A model generated the notes under the pieces. It searched no databases. It saw only the letters and a list, made by a program, of their open reading frames with translations, and was not told where the DNA came from. From Saccoglossus kowalevskii (taxonomy: Eukaryota > Hemichordata > Enteropneusta > Harrimaniidae): DNA of 21,822 nt. Of this stretch, positions 1-10,700 are shown piece by piece. A program made the position numbers and the translations under genes. The stretch covers positions 152,111 through 173,932 of the forward strand of contig NW_003124913.1 in the NCBI RefSeq assembly GCF_000003605.2, in the 5' to 3' direction. The stretch's first letter is position 1. Every line of letters begins with the position of its first letter.

Positions 1-1682
1 TTACAAGGTGCTGACTAGGGGATTTCAAATCAAAACACTATTCCTTCTAGCAATTATTCCCTGTAAACGCACGTACAAGAGTACGTCGCTGAGCTAGAGT
101 CGTGTTGACAGGGTCAATCAATGTCTCCGTGAGATATTTTTCTCCTGCGTTCACTATAAGCCGAGCTTGTCTCAAGTACATCCTGTGCACTGTTTCAGCG
201 TTGCACGCAGGTATTACGTACGCTTCCAACATCGGATAATGTGGCTATGCATCCGATTAGGATCATTTACCAGTAAGATAAGCGGTCATTAAAATAGCCT
301 CTGCAAGACGAGCGATGCATGTCAAATGTCTAGAACCTCAGCGAAAGGCATAGCAAACAAAAAAAAACATTTCTATTTAATTTGTTTAAATTGTCAGAAA
401 ATTTTTTTTATTGGATTTGCCCTCACACGATATCTGATCTTTTCTTTAAATTTCCTTAAAATTCGGACAGTAAAACGACACAGTCCCCAAAAAAACAAAT
501 ATTTACCACTCTGTAAATTCTAAAACTATATGAGATATATTTATCTGAACATATTATTATGGCTATATATTTCTTGGAATGTCATATTTAACTGCTGATG
601 CATGTTGGGTATTTTAATTTTAGAGTAGGAATCTACTTTGAATGGAACACATCATAACGCAACGCAAGACATATCAGATAAGAAAGCAATAACATGCAGC
701 GCAAAGCCCAGGGGAACACTACTGTGTCATCTTTCTGCCTCTTTGGATACGTCATCAAAAGCAAAAGTGTGTTCACCCTTGGACAGCAGTGATCTTAAAT
801 ATCGAATCTCCCTCGGAGTATCCAGAATGGAATCGATCAAAGGTCAAGCAAACTATCTCACTACGATTGAAAACATGATTTATGTCATATAAACCGTCAC
901 AATAATTGGCGTATGATTTGAATGTTTTTGCAACAACACGCAACACGCTGTTATTTTTAGACGTGTTTTGTCTAGATGTATATTTATAGAAACTTCTTTG
1001 GCTGGAACGAGCCTGGCTTCAGGGGTCATTATCTGGCGGATGACGTCACGAACTCAGCTGCTACCCAAACATACAAAGGCTGGATGGGACATGTTCGCAG
1101 TTGGATCGGCACGGATTAATGAAAAGTGAGATCAGTAGTGATTGCATTGGAGCGGTTATATAATAAAATCATTACAGCGCCCCTGTATTCATCAATGTCG
1201 TAGATCACATGTGGGGAGTTGTATCTTCAACTTGAAGAACACCATTTCTGTATTATCGAGACACCAGGATTGGCAAACCCCGAGTATGTTAATATTTTGG
1301 TTACATCATTCGTACTCACACACGTGTTAATATAATGTTTATATACACGATGTGTTATACTATAATAGTTAGCGGACGTTGTATTGGGCAAAACATGAAG
1401 ATATAAACCTCCATGTGCAGAACAACGACGTTCTATTCCATTAACATTTGGGCCAATACTCGCGCTTGTATGCGCGGCGCCGTGCGCAGTAAAGGTCGCG
1501 CAGCATAAATATTGGTCAGTGACATATGCCGTGACGCAACTATTAAAATCTCACTTATATGGATTTAATAAGTACAAATTCAATTGGGGAGCTGACATTT
1601 GGTGATAATTATCTTTTATTTTCGGTCCACTGCTTTTAATAATGCCCGCAATAAATACACCGACAGAATAAATCTTTCTCAC
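1..1682 (-). other. EAAT intron downstream of the TM7 exon (continues past left edge)
   Basis: The donor is gtgagaaag at 1682. I searched this stretch for the next expected coding segment (HP2 and TM8, motif GAAGxPQAG) and did not find it, so the intron is at least 1.68 kb. It contains a perfect TGACGTCA octamer at 1041-1048 and a 61-codon antisense frame at 47-232 of unknown meaning. The DNA is otherwise AT-rich with short homopolymers. Confidence 0.7.
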
Positions 1683-1877
1683 CTGATTGTGATGACTTGG
1701 CCGGCGTCCAAAGAAATGTCGTTATACTGAGCAACAAATATGGCCGCCACAGCTTCGTACAAAGCTGTGCCGTCCATGTTGATAGTTGCCCCAATGGGTA
1801 AAACAAATCTGGTTACTCTCTTGTCAATGTTGTTGTTTTCCTCCAGGTTTTTCGTAGTCAAAGGAAGTGTTGCAGAG
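1683..1877 (-). CDS. EAAT/SLC1 glutamate transporter, exon with HP1 tip, TM7 and start of HP2
   Basis: This 195-nt exon lies between a tttttag acceptor and a gtgaga donor (1682). Its first C completes AGC, giving [19 protein letters not shown], the HP1 serine motif. TM7 follows: [25 protein letters not shown] is the family sodium and substrate-binding signature. The Glu in ALYEAVAA corresponds to the proton-carrying Glu of EAATs, a position that is Gln in the neutral amino acid exchangers (ASCT). This argues for an acidic amino acid transporter. The exon ends in GQVITI plus AG, the start of HP2. The rest of HP2 and TM8, including the substrate-carboxylate Arg, is not in the window, so specificity rests on the TM7 Glu. 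Confidence 0.96.
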
Positions 1878-2220
1878 CTAAAAATAAAAGAATATATAAA
1901 GATCGTAATATGCTAACTAGTAAGATTTCATGTCACATTCTTTATGCAAATTGCACTTCGCAACCAAACACTGTAACACCAAATAAGATGAATACGTGTC
2001 ATAAATATTAGAAACCCGATTTTAACGAATAGCAACATTTTTGGCATGCCATATACACTGAGGTTAAAGTTCAAATCTTGCTATAATACGTTGCATTGTT
2101 GTTATTACAGTAAATCACCGGGATTACAAAATCCAGGATCCGGATCTAACTGGTATTGTAAAATCTGGTAAATCCCCTACAAATTGAGAGGTGGATGTGT
2201 TTTTTTTAAATGTAACTCAC
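1878..2220 (-). other. EAAT intron (343 nt, phase 2) splitting the HP1 serine motif
   Basis: The donor is gtgagt and the acceptor tttttag. The intron interrupts the AGC codon of the HP1 serine run. I see no further feature in it. Confidence 0.9.
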
Positions 2221-2457
2221 CTGGACGCTGTACCCAGGGCTGTAAGTAAGGCTTCGATCACGCCTTTTAGATAAGCATACGGGTTCTTACGCACTATTAT
2301 AAAGTAGAGCGCGGGCAACACGACTAAACCATGCACCGCTAAGCCGGCACAGACTGTGGCGAAATACATGCCTATCTGCGCCATCACTTGCTCCCACTCA
2401 TCGGCCACGCTGAAACATACTCCCAGTATGAGGAAAAATATACCAATTGGTCCGTAC
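2221..2457 (-). CDS. EAAT/SLC1 glutamate transporter, exon with end of TM5, TM6 and first half of HP1
   Basis: This 237-nt exon lies between an actccag acceptor and a gtgagt donor (2220). Its first G completes the Trp codon split at the previous exon, giving MW-YGPIGIFFLILG, the hallmark TM5 end of the family (WYxPxGI). TM6 follows (QIGMYFATVCAGLAVHGLVV, then LPALYFIIV). After it comes RKNPYAYLKGVIEALLTALG, which starts re-entrant hairpin HP1. The exon ends GTAS plus AG, so the serine-rich HP1 tip is built across the next splice. In the family HP1 is the inner gate over the substrate site. All residues I can compare are typical, with no frameshift or stop. Confidence 0.96.
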
Positions 2458-2801
2458 CTGGAGTATATATAAAAAGTTCTGAGAATAGACGACTGTGTTT
2501 TATGTCATGGTGTATGGAATGGGACTATTAAGCCTGTTAGCAAACTATGATAGTAATATAATGTATATACAGTTTGGACTAACGAATTAACAACATTAGC
2601 ATGATACGATATATATTTAAATAATGTTTTGAGGGCAATATCACGATTTGTGGCCTACTCAATATTGATGATGCCAAAGCCGAAGACTTATATTCATTTT
2701 TATCCAACGTCATGTGACTGGGTATCAACTAGTCACAGCATGCGTAACAACGGTGAGATGTAATAAATGTTGTCTACGTACATGTATATACAAATGAGTA
2801 G

Positions 2802-2833
2802 TATATGCAAATGAAGCAGTTAATTTGCATATA
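2802..2833. promoter_or_regulatory. Perfect inverted pair of POU/octamer-type sites
   Basis: TATATGCAAAT (2802-2812) and its exact reverse complement ATTTGCATATA (2823-2833) are separated by 10 bp. Each contains the ATGCAAAT octamer bound by POU-domain factors. Any enhancer role in this EAAT intron is inference. Confidence 0.35.
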
Positions 2834-3655
2834 ACTGTGTAGAGATGCGCGCATTACAGCGCAACTGACCAAATCAGAATCAGAAGTACAAAAACATGGT
2901 ATACTCGCATGCTATAATGACTGGCGATAAAACACAAGGAACTTAATTAAGTAAACGCCACTCGGTCATCAGAGACGTTGAACAGAAAGATTACCAAATT
3001 TCACATTCTTGTGTAACATTTAACTCCAACATCATGACGAATTATAATGATCTCATGAATATTCATTTGGTAAAACTGATAATTGTATAACATAGTAAAG
3101 TAGCCACAGTGTTTCCGAGTCCCTGATACCTGACCAATTATTATCATGTCGCATCGAAGAAATCAAATGTCGTTATTCATGTTGACGTTTTTATTATAAA
3201 CAATAAAATGTCTTGTTTGGTAACCTAAATATTTAGGTCGAACATACACAAGGGTATTTGATGCTGTGAGACCTGCAGTAGAGGTAAATATATTTGCCGA
3301 AGGTTCGTTTTGATACGCATACCTTAGTAACATTTCCGGCAACAAGATTTTAACGTAAGCTGATTATTACGGGCCGGGATAAACATTACGACTCCAGGAC
3401 ACCAGCAGCGAATGACGACCAACGCAACTTTCATGGGAAATGCGAGGTCACTTCACCTTAAACATCTGGACGCCATATTTCCCCCACCAAAATCTTGGTA
3501 CGACATTTTACACACTTTCATGTAGTTACTTATTGAATTACCATTTTACATAGGTCTTAATTGATTGTTTAATATAGTATAGAAATAATTATGCGGCTTT
3601 ATTTTGTGAAACGTAGTGTTCAAATATTACTGTGAGCCAAAAAGCAACTCAACCA

Positions 3656-3792
3656 GCAGTATTGCAATATAGCTCACTGTTTTGCTAACAAAGTAGCAAT
3701 ATTGATCTCAGCTTACAATTACAAACAGTCACATCCGAACTATAAACATTGCTACTTTGTTAGCAAAACAGTAAGCTATATTGCAAAACTGC
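3656..3792. mobile_element. 137-bp hairpin element with ~48-bp near-perfect terminal inverted repeats
   Basis: The left arm (about 3656-3704) and the reverse complement of the right arm (about 3745-3792) agree at nearly every position; both contain tgttttgctaacaaagtag. About 40 bp of unrelated loop separates them. This is the structure of a short non-autonomous (MITE-like) DNA element or a foldback repeat. There is no coding capacity. I see no clear target-site duplication. Confidence 0.7.
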
Positions 3793-3817
3793 CGAATGGG
3801 TGGCTTTTTCGCTTACA

Positions 3818-3933
3818 GTAAAAGTCGGTGGTCGTTGCGACCACGTGCGTTCGATATAGGCACGTGAGTTAAATACATTGTTTATTTACACAAAAATGCG
3901 AACGCACGCGATCGCGACGACCACGCTCTTTAA
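3818..3933. mobile_element. TTAA-family miniature inverted-repeat element, copy A (~116 bp)
   Basis: The right end is CTTTAA preceded by GACGACCACG. The left end is a decayed GTAAAAG followed by GGTGGTCGTTGCG. The arms match as inverted repeats through GTGCGTTCG. The interior has attgtttatttac, also present in copy E. The left TTAA has mutated, which suggests an old insertion. Confidence 0.65.
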
Positions 3934-4725
3934 TTTGATCCTAATGTATGCCACGTCCAACCGTCCAACACATTAGTATATCATTGTGACAATGTTATCT
4001 GTCCTATAATAAATAAAGCTCAGGCGACAAGACGTGACTGAGTGTCGTATAAATGCAAAGTATGCTAGATGCGTGTGTATAACAACACATTTAACGCTAT
4101 GCCGACAGTAAAAGCAGGTATACCCTCATAAAACGCATTTCATTGTTCTACTTCCGAGTTTACAGTCATATCGATTACTTACTGTTACCAACCCTACCTA
4201 TAGCCATATGTGCCAAATAATCATGGTACACCCACTATGTCAACGGAATGTGATAGTACTGTTCGATGACATTGTTGGTGAATTTAAATAGACATAACTC
4301 ACTTCGCTGGGCGTGCTTGAAAATACATAATTGTATCAAGTCATGTAGCAAATGGGTCACAACATTGCGACGCAGAAACAAAAACTGGTCTATTTTTTTT
4401 AATAATGTGTGAACAGCAAAAATGCCTTTTCCCACAATATTTTATTGTGGTCCTGTGTTTTTGATTTTCCATTAATTTAGCACTTGCTACATCAAAACAT
4501 ATCACAATGTTTATGTAGCCACATAATCACAGAGAAAACAGAAAGTGTTTTGAATATATTGAATTCTGTTTCGCCATTTTCATAGAACCACGATTTTTTT
4601 CTATATCAGAACACATTTACCGCCAATGTAATTATTTGCGACGTCATCGTAATATGCGCAATACCGTGGATACAGTAGATGCGCGACAACTGATGACGTC
4701 AAAATAAAAATGGCAAATGACTTAC

Positions 4726-4961
4726 CACATAATGATCATGACTAGTTTCATAACAGCCTCGTTCAAAGCAATGAAGAAATTGCCGACAGGTTTACCATCT
4801 TCTCCCATAGTTCCAATAACAATACCCAACGCTATAGAGAACACTACAAGCCCGAGTATGTTCATACTATCATTCCACGTGCCATAATACTCGACCCCCA
4901 TGGTAGCATTAGTGATATTTGTGGCCTCTTCTATCTCGACGTCTCTCATATCTGTGGCATA
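4726..4961 (-). CDS. EAAT/SLC1 glutamate transporter, exon with glycosylated loop, TM4c and TM5
   Basis: This 236-nt exon starts after a tttcag acceptor and ends at a gtaagt donor (4725). It begins in phase 0 ([12 protein letters not shown]) and ends with two bases (TG) of a split Trp codon. Residues 1-33 form the variable extracellular loop and carry three N-glycosylation sequons: NIT, NAT and NDS. In the family this loop (TM4b-4c) is long and glycosylated in animals and much shorter in prokaryotic homologues. Next comes a membrane segment, [18 protein letters not shown] (TM4c), then a GEDGKP loop, then TM5 with [12 protein letters not shown]. The KLVMIIMW stretch resembles EAAT2-type members as I recall them, but subtype cannot be fixed from this part. 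The Met at 4949 is internal, not a start. Confidence 0.95.
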
Positions 4962-6640
4962 CTGAAATCCACCAAATTATGATGACATTATGTTTTCTTG
5001 ACACAACTCTTATTTTCATTGATGTAACACACAACAGGCGATTCTATCATCAGAGTGACGACATACCACCCCGCACAAGGGGACGATTTAGCGTGGAGAT
5101 CGTGGAAAAGCCGAACTAGTTTTCTAATAATTTCAAATCTTTGCACATCTGCACAACTCTCAGCTTTGTTTGCATTGTAACTACTTAATTTCTCAAACCA
5201 CCGATCCCACAGTTTACAGATTTCCCAAGAAACATAAACTTCATTTGTAACTATGTAATTTGCTGTTGCGGAAAATATAGCAACTTTCTCTTTTGAGGGA
5301 GTAATTCGATTGTAGAGCTGTATACCTATTGAACACCAGAATGAATTCTAAACTGTCTGGTATTGGGTTATCTTTTACCTGAATATGGGGACTACAATTT
5401 CAGCATAAATGATTATAAGCATTTCAACAAAAAAGTGTTGTTCAAGTCGTAATCGTTGATTTGGGTGGGTTCATTTCACAATTTCAAATTGTGTATACAA
5501 ATATTACCACATTGCGCGGACCAATGCGTATTAGCTAAGTGAATCTAGACAAAGTGACATTGCTACGCGAGCAGTGGTATTATGAACACTACAAATAAAT
5601 CTGTATTTTTTAAGTGAACATCCTCTTAAACGGCGGTGGTCGTCGCGCCACGCATGTGCGAGATATGGTCTCATTTAAACAGACTGTTGTACAAACTGAG
5701 AGGTTACCAAGGTTATTTCTTTAGTGATTGGAAGGAGTCACGGGCGGAACTTAGTGCAAGTGACGCCCGGATCAAAACTCGTACTCGTAATTTCATTGGA
5801 AAAGCGCATTTGATTATGGGAAAATCAATATTAATCAACAATAATATCGCACCTGCGCGGCGCGACGACCATCACCCTTTAATCTTTATGATGTGAATAC
5901 CCGTTAACTCTGTACTTTAGATGGAATCGTCAGGATAATTATATTTATAATGTCATAATAATCCTAAGCTATTATAAGTCGACACATTAACGTTTTGATG
6001 GCCTTCAAATTTCCATTCGATTTATTCAAGGTTATCGGTTCAGATATGTTTCAACACACCGGTCACGTTGATTGTTTATGGGTTATATTACTGACAACTG
6101 CGAAACAAGAATTGTACTCTTTCTCCGTTTAGTAACAACTGGTGGCGTAGTCTAAAACCCGATTGTTTTCATAACATATGTAATAACAGGATTGTAAAGA
6201 GTTTATGTTCCTAGCACATAGACTGGGGTGATTGTAATCGAATACAACACACTCGGTGTTGAGATTTGTTTACAAGAATCAGTTTGTGTTGACATGATTA
6301 GAGTCATGCATGCTCTCTGTTTGATGATGGTTACGAACCATCCTGTACATCGATACTGGGACACATAACTGACGAACAAACTATTACAAATCAGAAAGTT
6401 GTTTATAACATAACATTCTATGCGAAAATATACATTACACTTATAGTGGTAAATATATATTGTTCTTGTACACTGTTTTGGTCGAAAGCAATTAACAACA
6501 ATCGCCTTGGAGGTCGTTTTACTGGAATTAAAGGTTTCCAGATGGTTTGAAACATAAGTCGACGTTTGGTACGTTTATTGCAAATTAGCCACACATTAGC
6601 TACACCCCACTCCCCCATCTAATATGTAACATATACTTAC
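4962..6640 (-). other. EAAT intron (1679 nt, phase 0)
   Basis: The donor is gtaagt at 6640 and the acceptor tttcag ends at 4962. It carries one TTAA-family element at 5626-5882. The plus-strand frame through that element reads across its inverted termini and is not a gene. I see nothing else in the remainder. Confidence 0.85.
5626..5882. mobile_element. TTAA-family miniature inverted-repeat element, copy B (257 bp)
   Basis: It is flanked by intact TTAA at 5626-5629 and 5879-5882. The terminal inverted repeats are about 38 bp; both ends share TGGTCGTCGCGCC, with a few mismatches outside it. A TTAA duplication is the target preference of piggyBac-type transposons; assignment to that group is inference because no transposase is present. 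It is the longest copy in the window, and its roughly 180-bp interior is not shared with the others. Confidence 0.78.
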
Positions 6641-6683
6641 CGTTCTGAAACATGCTGCAACGATGTTTGATGGAAATGAATTT
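6641..6683 (-). CDS. EAAT/SLC1 glutamate transporter, small internal exon before TM4
   Basis: This 43-nt exon runs from an acceptor at 6684-6685 (tttgtttgtag) to a perfect gtaagt donor starting at 6640. Its first base completes a codon begun in an exon outside the window; an Arg (AG+A) would fit the family. The other 14 codons read NSFPSNIVAACFRT. This matches the conserved stretch between TM3 and TM4 of animal glutamate transporters (pattern NxFPxNxVxACF). It ends in phase 0 and joins directly to the exon starting at 4961. It is too short to be seen as an ORF; it was found by searching for the family motif and then confirmed by splice sites and phase. The upstream TM1-TM3 exons were not found in the window. 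Confidence 0.88.
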
Positions 6684-7211
6684 CTACAAACAAACGAGAA
6701 GAAGAGATAAAATAAAATTAGTAACCTATGCAGTGATTGTATAATTAATTTGAAAATAATATAGTATATTACCGTTCAATCCTGCTGTAAGTTAAAAGAC
6801 AAAATGCATCTGGGGAGGATTAAATTGAAAACCATTTTGATCGCCTAATAAAAATCACCTACTGGAACTATTGCAGATTTAGGTTTGTTCTTACATCTCG
6901 GGATAAAATACACTGTCTAGGGCACATTTAGAATATACCACTATAATATACAACAATATGGGATTGGGTTGCATGTAAGGCAACGTCAAACAGCGCATGT
7001 CATAGTAACTGACAGTAATGTAGCTGCACATTATCCTACCAGTGGTTAATACAGACTCATTCAAGTGAATCTTGGTGTATTTATACCATATATAATTGAC
7101 ATAAGACTGTAATTATTTTGACAATATAATTCAAACCAAACCAAATATTCATAAGAGGCAAGGAATCAAATATCAATACAATACAGAATTTACCAAAAAA
7201 AAATGGTTCAT
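6684..7211 (-). other. Start of the long 5'-side EAAT intron, no feature seen
   Basis: AT-rich intron DNA immediately upstream (in transcript sense) of the 43-nt exon. I checked for the preceding EAAT exon, which should end in AG before a donor and encode the end of TM3, and found none here. Confidence 0.6.
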
Positions 7212-7717
7212 GTAGCCCGGGTATCTACTGCAAATTCAGTCACTACATACGAAGCTCACATTCGAAACTGATCAATGCCACTCAGGTATCTACCACCAAT
7301 ACACACATATTACACACTATGAATTAGTCAATGCAACTCGGGTATCTATTACAGGCTTAGGCAATATATACATACTTTACATTATGAACTGATTAATTTA
7401 ATCAGGGTATATACTACATGCTCAACCAATACACACAGAATTCACATTAGAACTGATTAATGCAACCTGTATGTCGGCCACATACGCAGCCAATACATAC
7501 AGAGTTCATAATTGGAACTGATTAATGCAACCTGTATGTCGGCCACATACGCAGCCAATACATACAGAGTATACATAATTGGAACTGGTTGATGCAACCC
7601 AGGTAATATACTACAGACTCAACCAACATCTCTGTAGTTCACATTAGAAACTGGCTGATGCAACCCAGTTAGGTATCTACCATAGACTCAATCACTACAT
7701 GTGAAGCTCACATTAGA
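7212..7717. repeat. Minisatellite, ~8 diverged units of 57-69 bp
   Basis: Unit starts fall near 7212 (partial), 7265, 7322, 7386, 7451, 7516, 7583 and 7649. A typical unit reads aactgattaatgcaacc, then a gtatctac-like segment, then caaccaatacata and ttcacattag. The units at 7451 and 7516 are almost identical, including a private gtatgtcggccacatacgcag segment, so they duplicated recently. The outermost units have their own shared variant (cactacat then gaagctcacatt). Confidence 0.85.
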
Positions 7718-10700
7718 AGGCTGTAGGGGAATTCTAGATCATCACCTCATTTAAGTTTCTGAGCCTGATAACTAACCTGATCTAAAATTAGTGATAAAAC
7801 AAATGAATCATCTAAGTTATAAAGATCAATTAAAAACTGATTAGCTTTTCTGTCAGCATAAGTTTTCTTAGTTAAATTGTTTGTCTGTTTGTTCCCAGAC
7901 CACTTATAATTCGAAGCTTTAAAGCAGCTGGTCTGAATTATTTCAACTGAGAATAATATTAACTGCAGTGTATAGATGATGTTAAATGAAAACAATGAGA
8001 ATATTCATTCGTGAAGGTTTTTCAGATTCATAGAAGCAAATTAACGTCACGTAATCATGCATATGTACGTGCGTAGAGGTCAAAAATAGTCATGCAAATC
8101 ATGAAATGTAACAAGGATATAGACAGATATAGTAGAGATATATAGTGGGTTCACATCAAGAGTATTGATATTTGCATGTCATTTGTACCAATCACTTCAG
8201 TGAATGAACAAATGGATTCCTCTCAAATTTGGAGATTAAGTGAGTATAGGTTGGTTAATCAGCTTCATTACAAGTGGTGGGTATACCTTCTAAAATATAC
8301 ACATTGCATGAACTGTTTGTTCTGTGATTTGAATGGCAGTAGGAATCTCTAACTGACTCGTCATGGAGAATTATTATTTAAATGTGAAAATGTCAACCAC
8401 GAGCCCTACGTATATTGGTATATACCGACGGCAAAAGTAGATTCATCCAGGCAAGCTAGTTAATTTAATCGCCAAGAACCATATAATGGTAATATCAATA
8501 ACTCAATTTGTTTGGGATATCATTGACATTAGGTACATTCACTGTGAAATTGTCACTGTGATAGAGCCTGTGTGTATGGAGCAATTCACAATACGCCATA
8601 ATATGGCTTCATCCAATGTCCACACTTCACCTATATCATTAAGTGTAAAGTACAGAAAGAAGTCATGAACATCTGCGTATATGACCCACAAATAGACCAA
8701 AGGTCATGTTTGCACGTGTCAATTGATAACAGGTTTGCAAGGATTATATATGGCACACTTGCTAACTGTTTTAACGTTGTATCAGGACCTAGCAAAGCAA
8801 ATTTGACAATCAGTTGACGAATGATCAGGTCGATGAAATGAATGCCCCCTGTATACATCAAGTCATGTCCAGAGCAAATATGTTTTTTTAATAGACAAAA
8901 TGGCAGATCTAGGTGTTTCTAAAAGAGTGATTACACTCAGCGTTAAATAAATCACATCCAATGGTTTTAGTCCAGGGGGCCAGTATCCGACGAATGACGT
9001 TGACATTTTCTGGTTATCTTTGCGACGTAATTATCAGTTGTTTACAAGCTCGTGACACTGTTTAGGCAACTCCCTTGATTTAATTTTCGTTTCTTCACAT
9101 ATATTACATTCTCTGACATTCTCTTTCTCTAAGAAATGTACACCCGTAGCTAGACTGGGTAGCATGATTAGTGCATATTTATATGCTGTGTACATATTAT
9201 ACTAGGAAACATTTCATGATTTAAAAACATAGGAAAACTATTATAGCCTTGTCCTTTGGAAATACTGCAATAATGAACACACACATAACAATTTCCGGGA
9301 CTGCATGGGACTGCATTTGTCTCACAGAATATTTATATAAATGCTCGTCCTTGGTCTGTTATCATGTAATATATTTTAATTGTTTTCATTTATGTTTCTT
9401 ACTCTTAATGCGTTTTTACAGTTATTGATAGTTATATTTGTTTCTTTTCAAACATTTCGGAGTTACCTGCATTCATATATTAATTAATTAACGCATTCAG
9501 TTTTCAAGAAGAAGGTGAAAATATCACCCCAATAGTCATCACAATTTATGTATTGGAGATATAATAATGAACAAAATTTAGATGAGTCCATTCAAAGTAC
9601 AAACATATTAAACAAATAAACGATTGCATTAGCGGTTTTTAAAAAGTAGCCCAAAATATCATTTTTAACAGAAATACTCATCAACACTAGAAAAGATATC
9701 TTTATGATTTTAAACAAATCCATGAGAGTAAACTGCACTGATTTATTACATTGGTCTACCTGATCTGATTACAATTACTATGTCATAGTATATCAGTGCG
9801 TATGTATATAAGAACATTCTGTCATTTGAAATTCAATGTGATAGCACACGAAAAAACAAACATGTTTTCATGACATCTCTAACATTATGTATGTGTGGCA
9901 GTCCAATGTCCCAGCAGATCAAGATTACATACTGATTCATAAGATGTATCAGATTGGATTGGACGGACTACAGACATTTTGCCTCCACATAACTTACCCT
10001 TAATTTACGTATGCCCAAGTTCACGTTTTTTATTTAGATATATAAATGTGATCGAATGGAGTTCAAACAGGAGGTTATCAGCTCTATTGGCATTTATGTT
10101 CAAAATAACTAACTCTTAAGAAGTGCGTATATTTATTTAGGATATATTTGACAAATCTATGTTTGCGATTATTGAAATTAGCATCGATACTTGACACATT
10201 GATATCGTTGCTAAACATTAAATACACATTTAAACAAAACAACCAAAGGTGATACAAAATATTAACAAGAAACACATTATTCGACGTTAATAATAATAAA
10301 AATAAAAATAGAAAAAAAAATAGACGACCACATAGTAATCTAAAATTACAAATGGCTGCAAAATATCGGGTATAACCATATATGTCTATACTTATTTGCA
10401 TAATTAGCATCGCAATATATTCTCGCAATTACGCATGAAATAAATGGATCAAATAGTAACGCAATGGCATTATACCAATCAAACGTATACCGAATTACAA
10501 ATATACACAAAACACATAAAAGCTGAGAAAAATTACAAATTGTCATTTTTACCTCAAATTTGGACACCAGCATCTAAAGTAAGTTCATTCAGGGTGAAAG
10601 TCGATTCTCGAACTTTATTTACCTGACCCGTGGCATGTACAAAAATAAGTCAACAAATTAGCCAATTGACTGTTTATATAATTGTTGTATTACTAATAGA

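Larger units (their letters stand above)
2458..4725 (-). other. EAAT intron (2268 nt, phase 2)
   Basis: The donor is gtaagt at 4725 and the acceptor ends at 2458. It splits the Trp codon of WYGP. It contains a paired octamer motif (2802-2833), a 137-bp hairpin element (3656-3792), one TTAA-family element (3818-3933) and a perfect CRE octamer at 4694-4701, only 25 bp from the donor. I find no coding exon in it. Confidence 0.88.

Noticed and set aside
730-843. 38-codon minus-strand frame reading LDTPREIRYLRSLLSKGEH
   Set aside because: Looks protein-like but is closed by stops on both sides, has no splice sites at its edges and no family I recognise.
5636-5896. 86-codon plus-strand frame
   Set aside because: It spans the TTAA element copy B almost exactly; both ends are the inverted repeats.
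10084-10428. 114-codon minus-strand frame
   Set aside because: Composition is low-complexity (Phe/Leu runs from A/T tracts); no family resemblance.
9758-10640. Candidate EAAT TM3 exons ending at donor-like positions 9758, 10544 and 10621
   Set aside because: Each frame is closed by stops or lacks the hydrophobic TM3 segment and the expected D/L residues before the splice.
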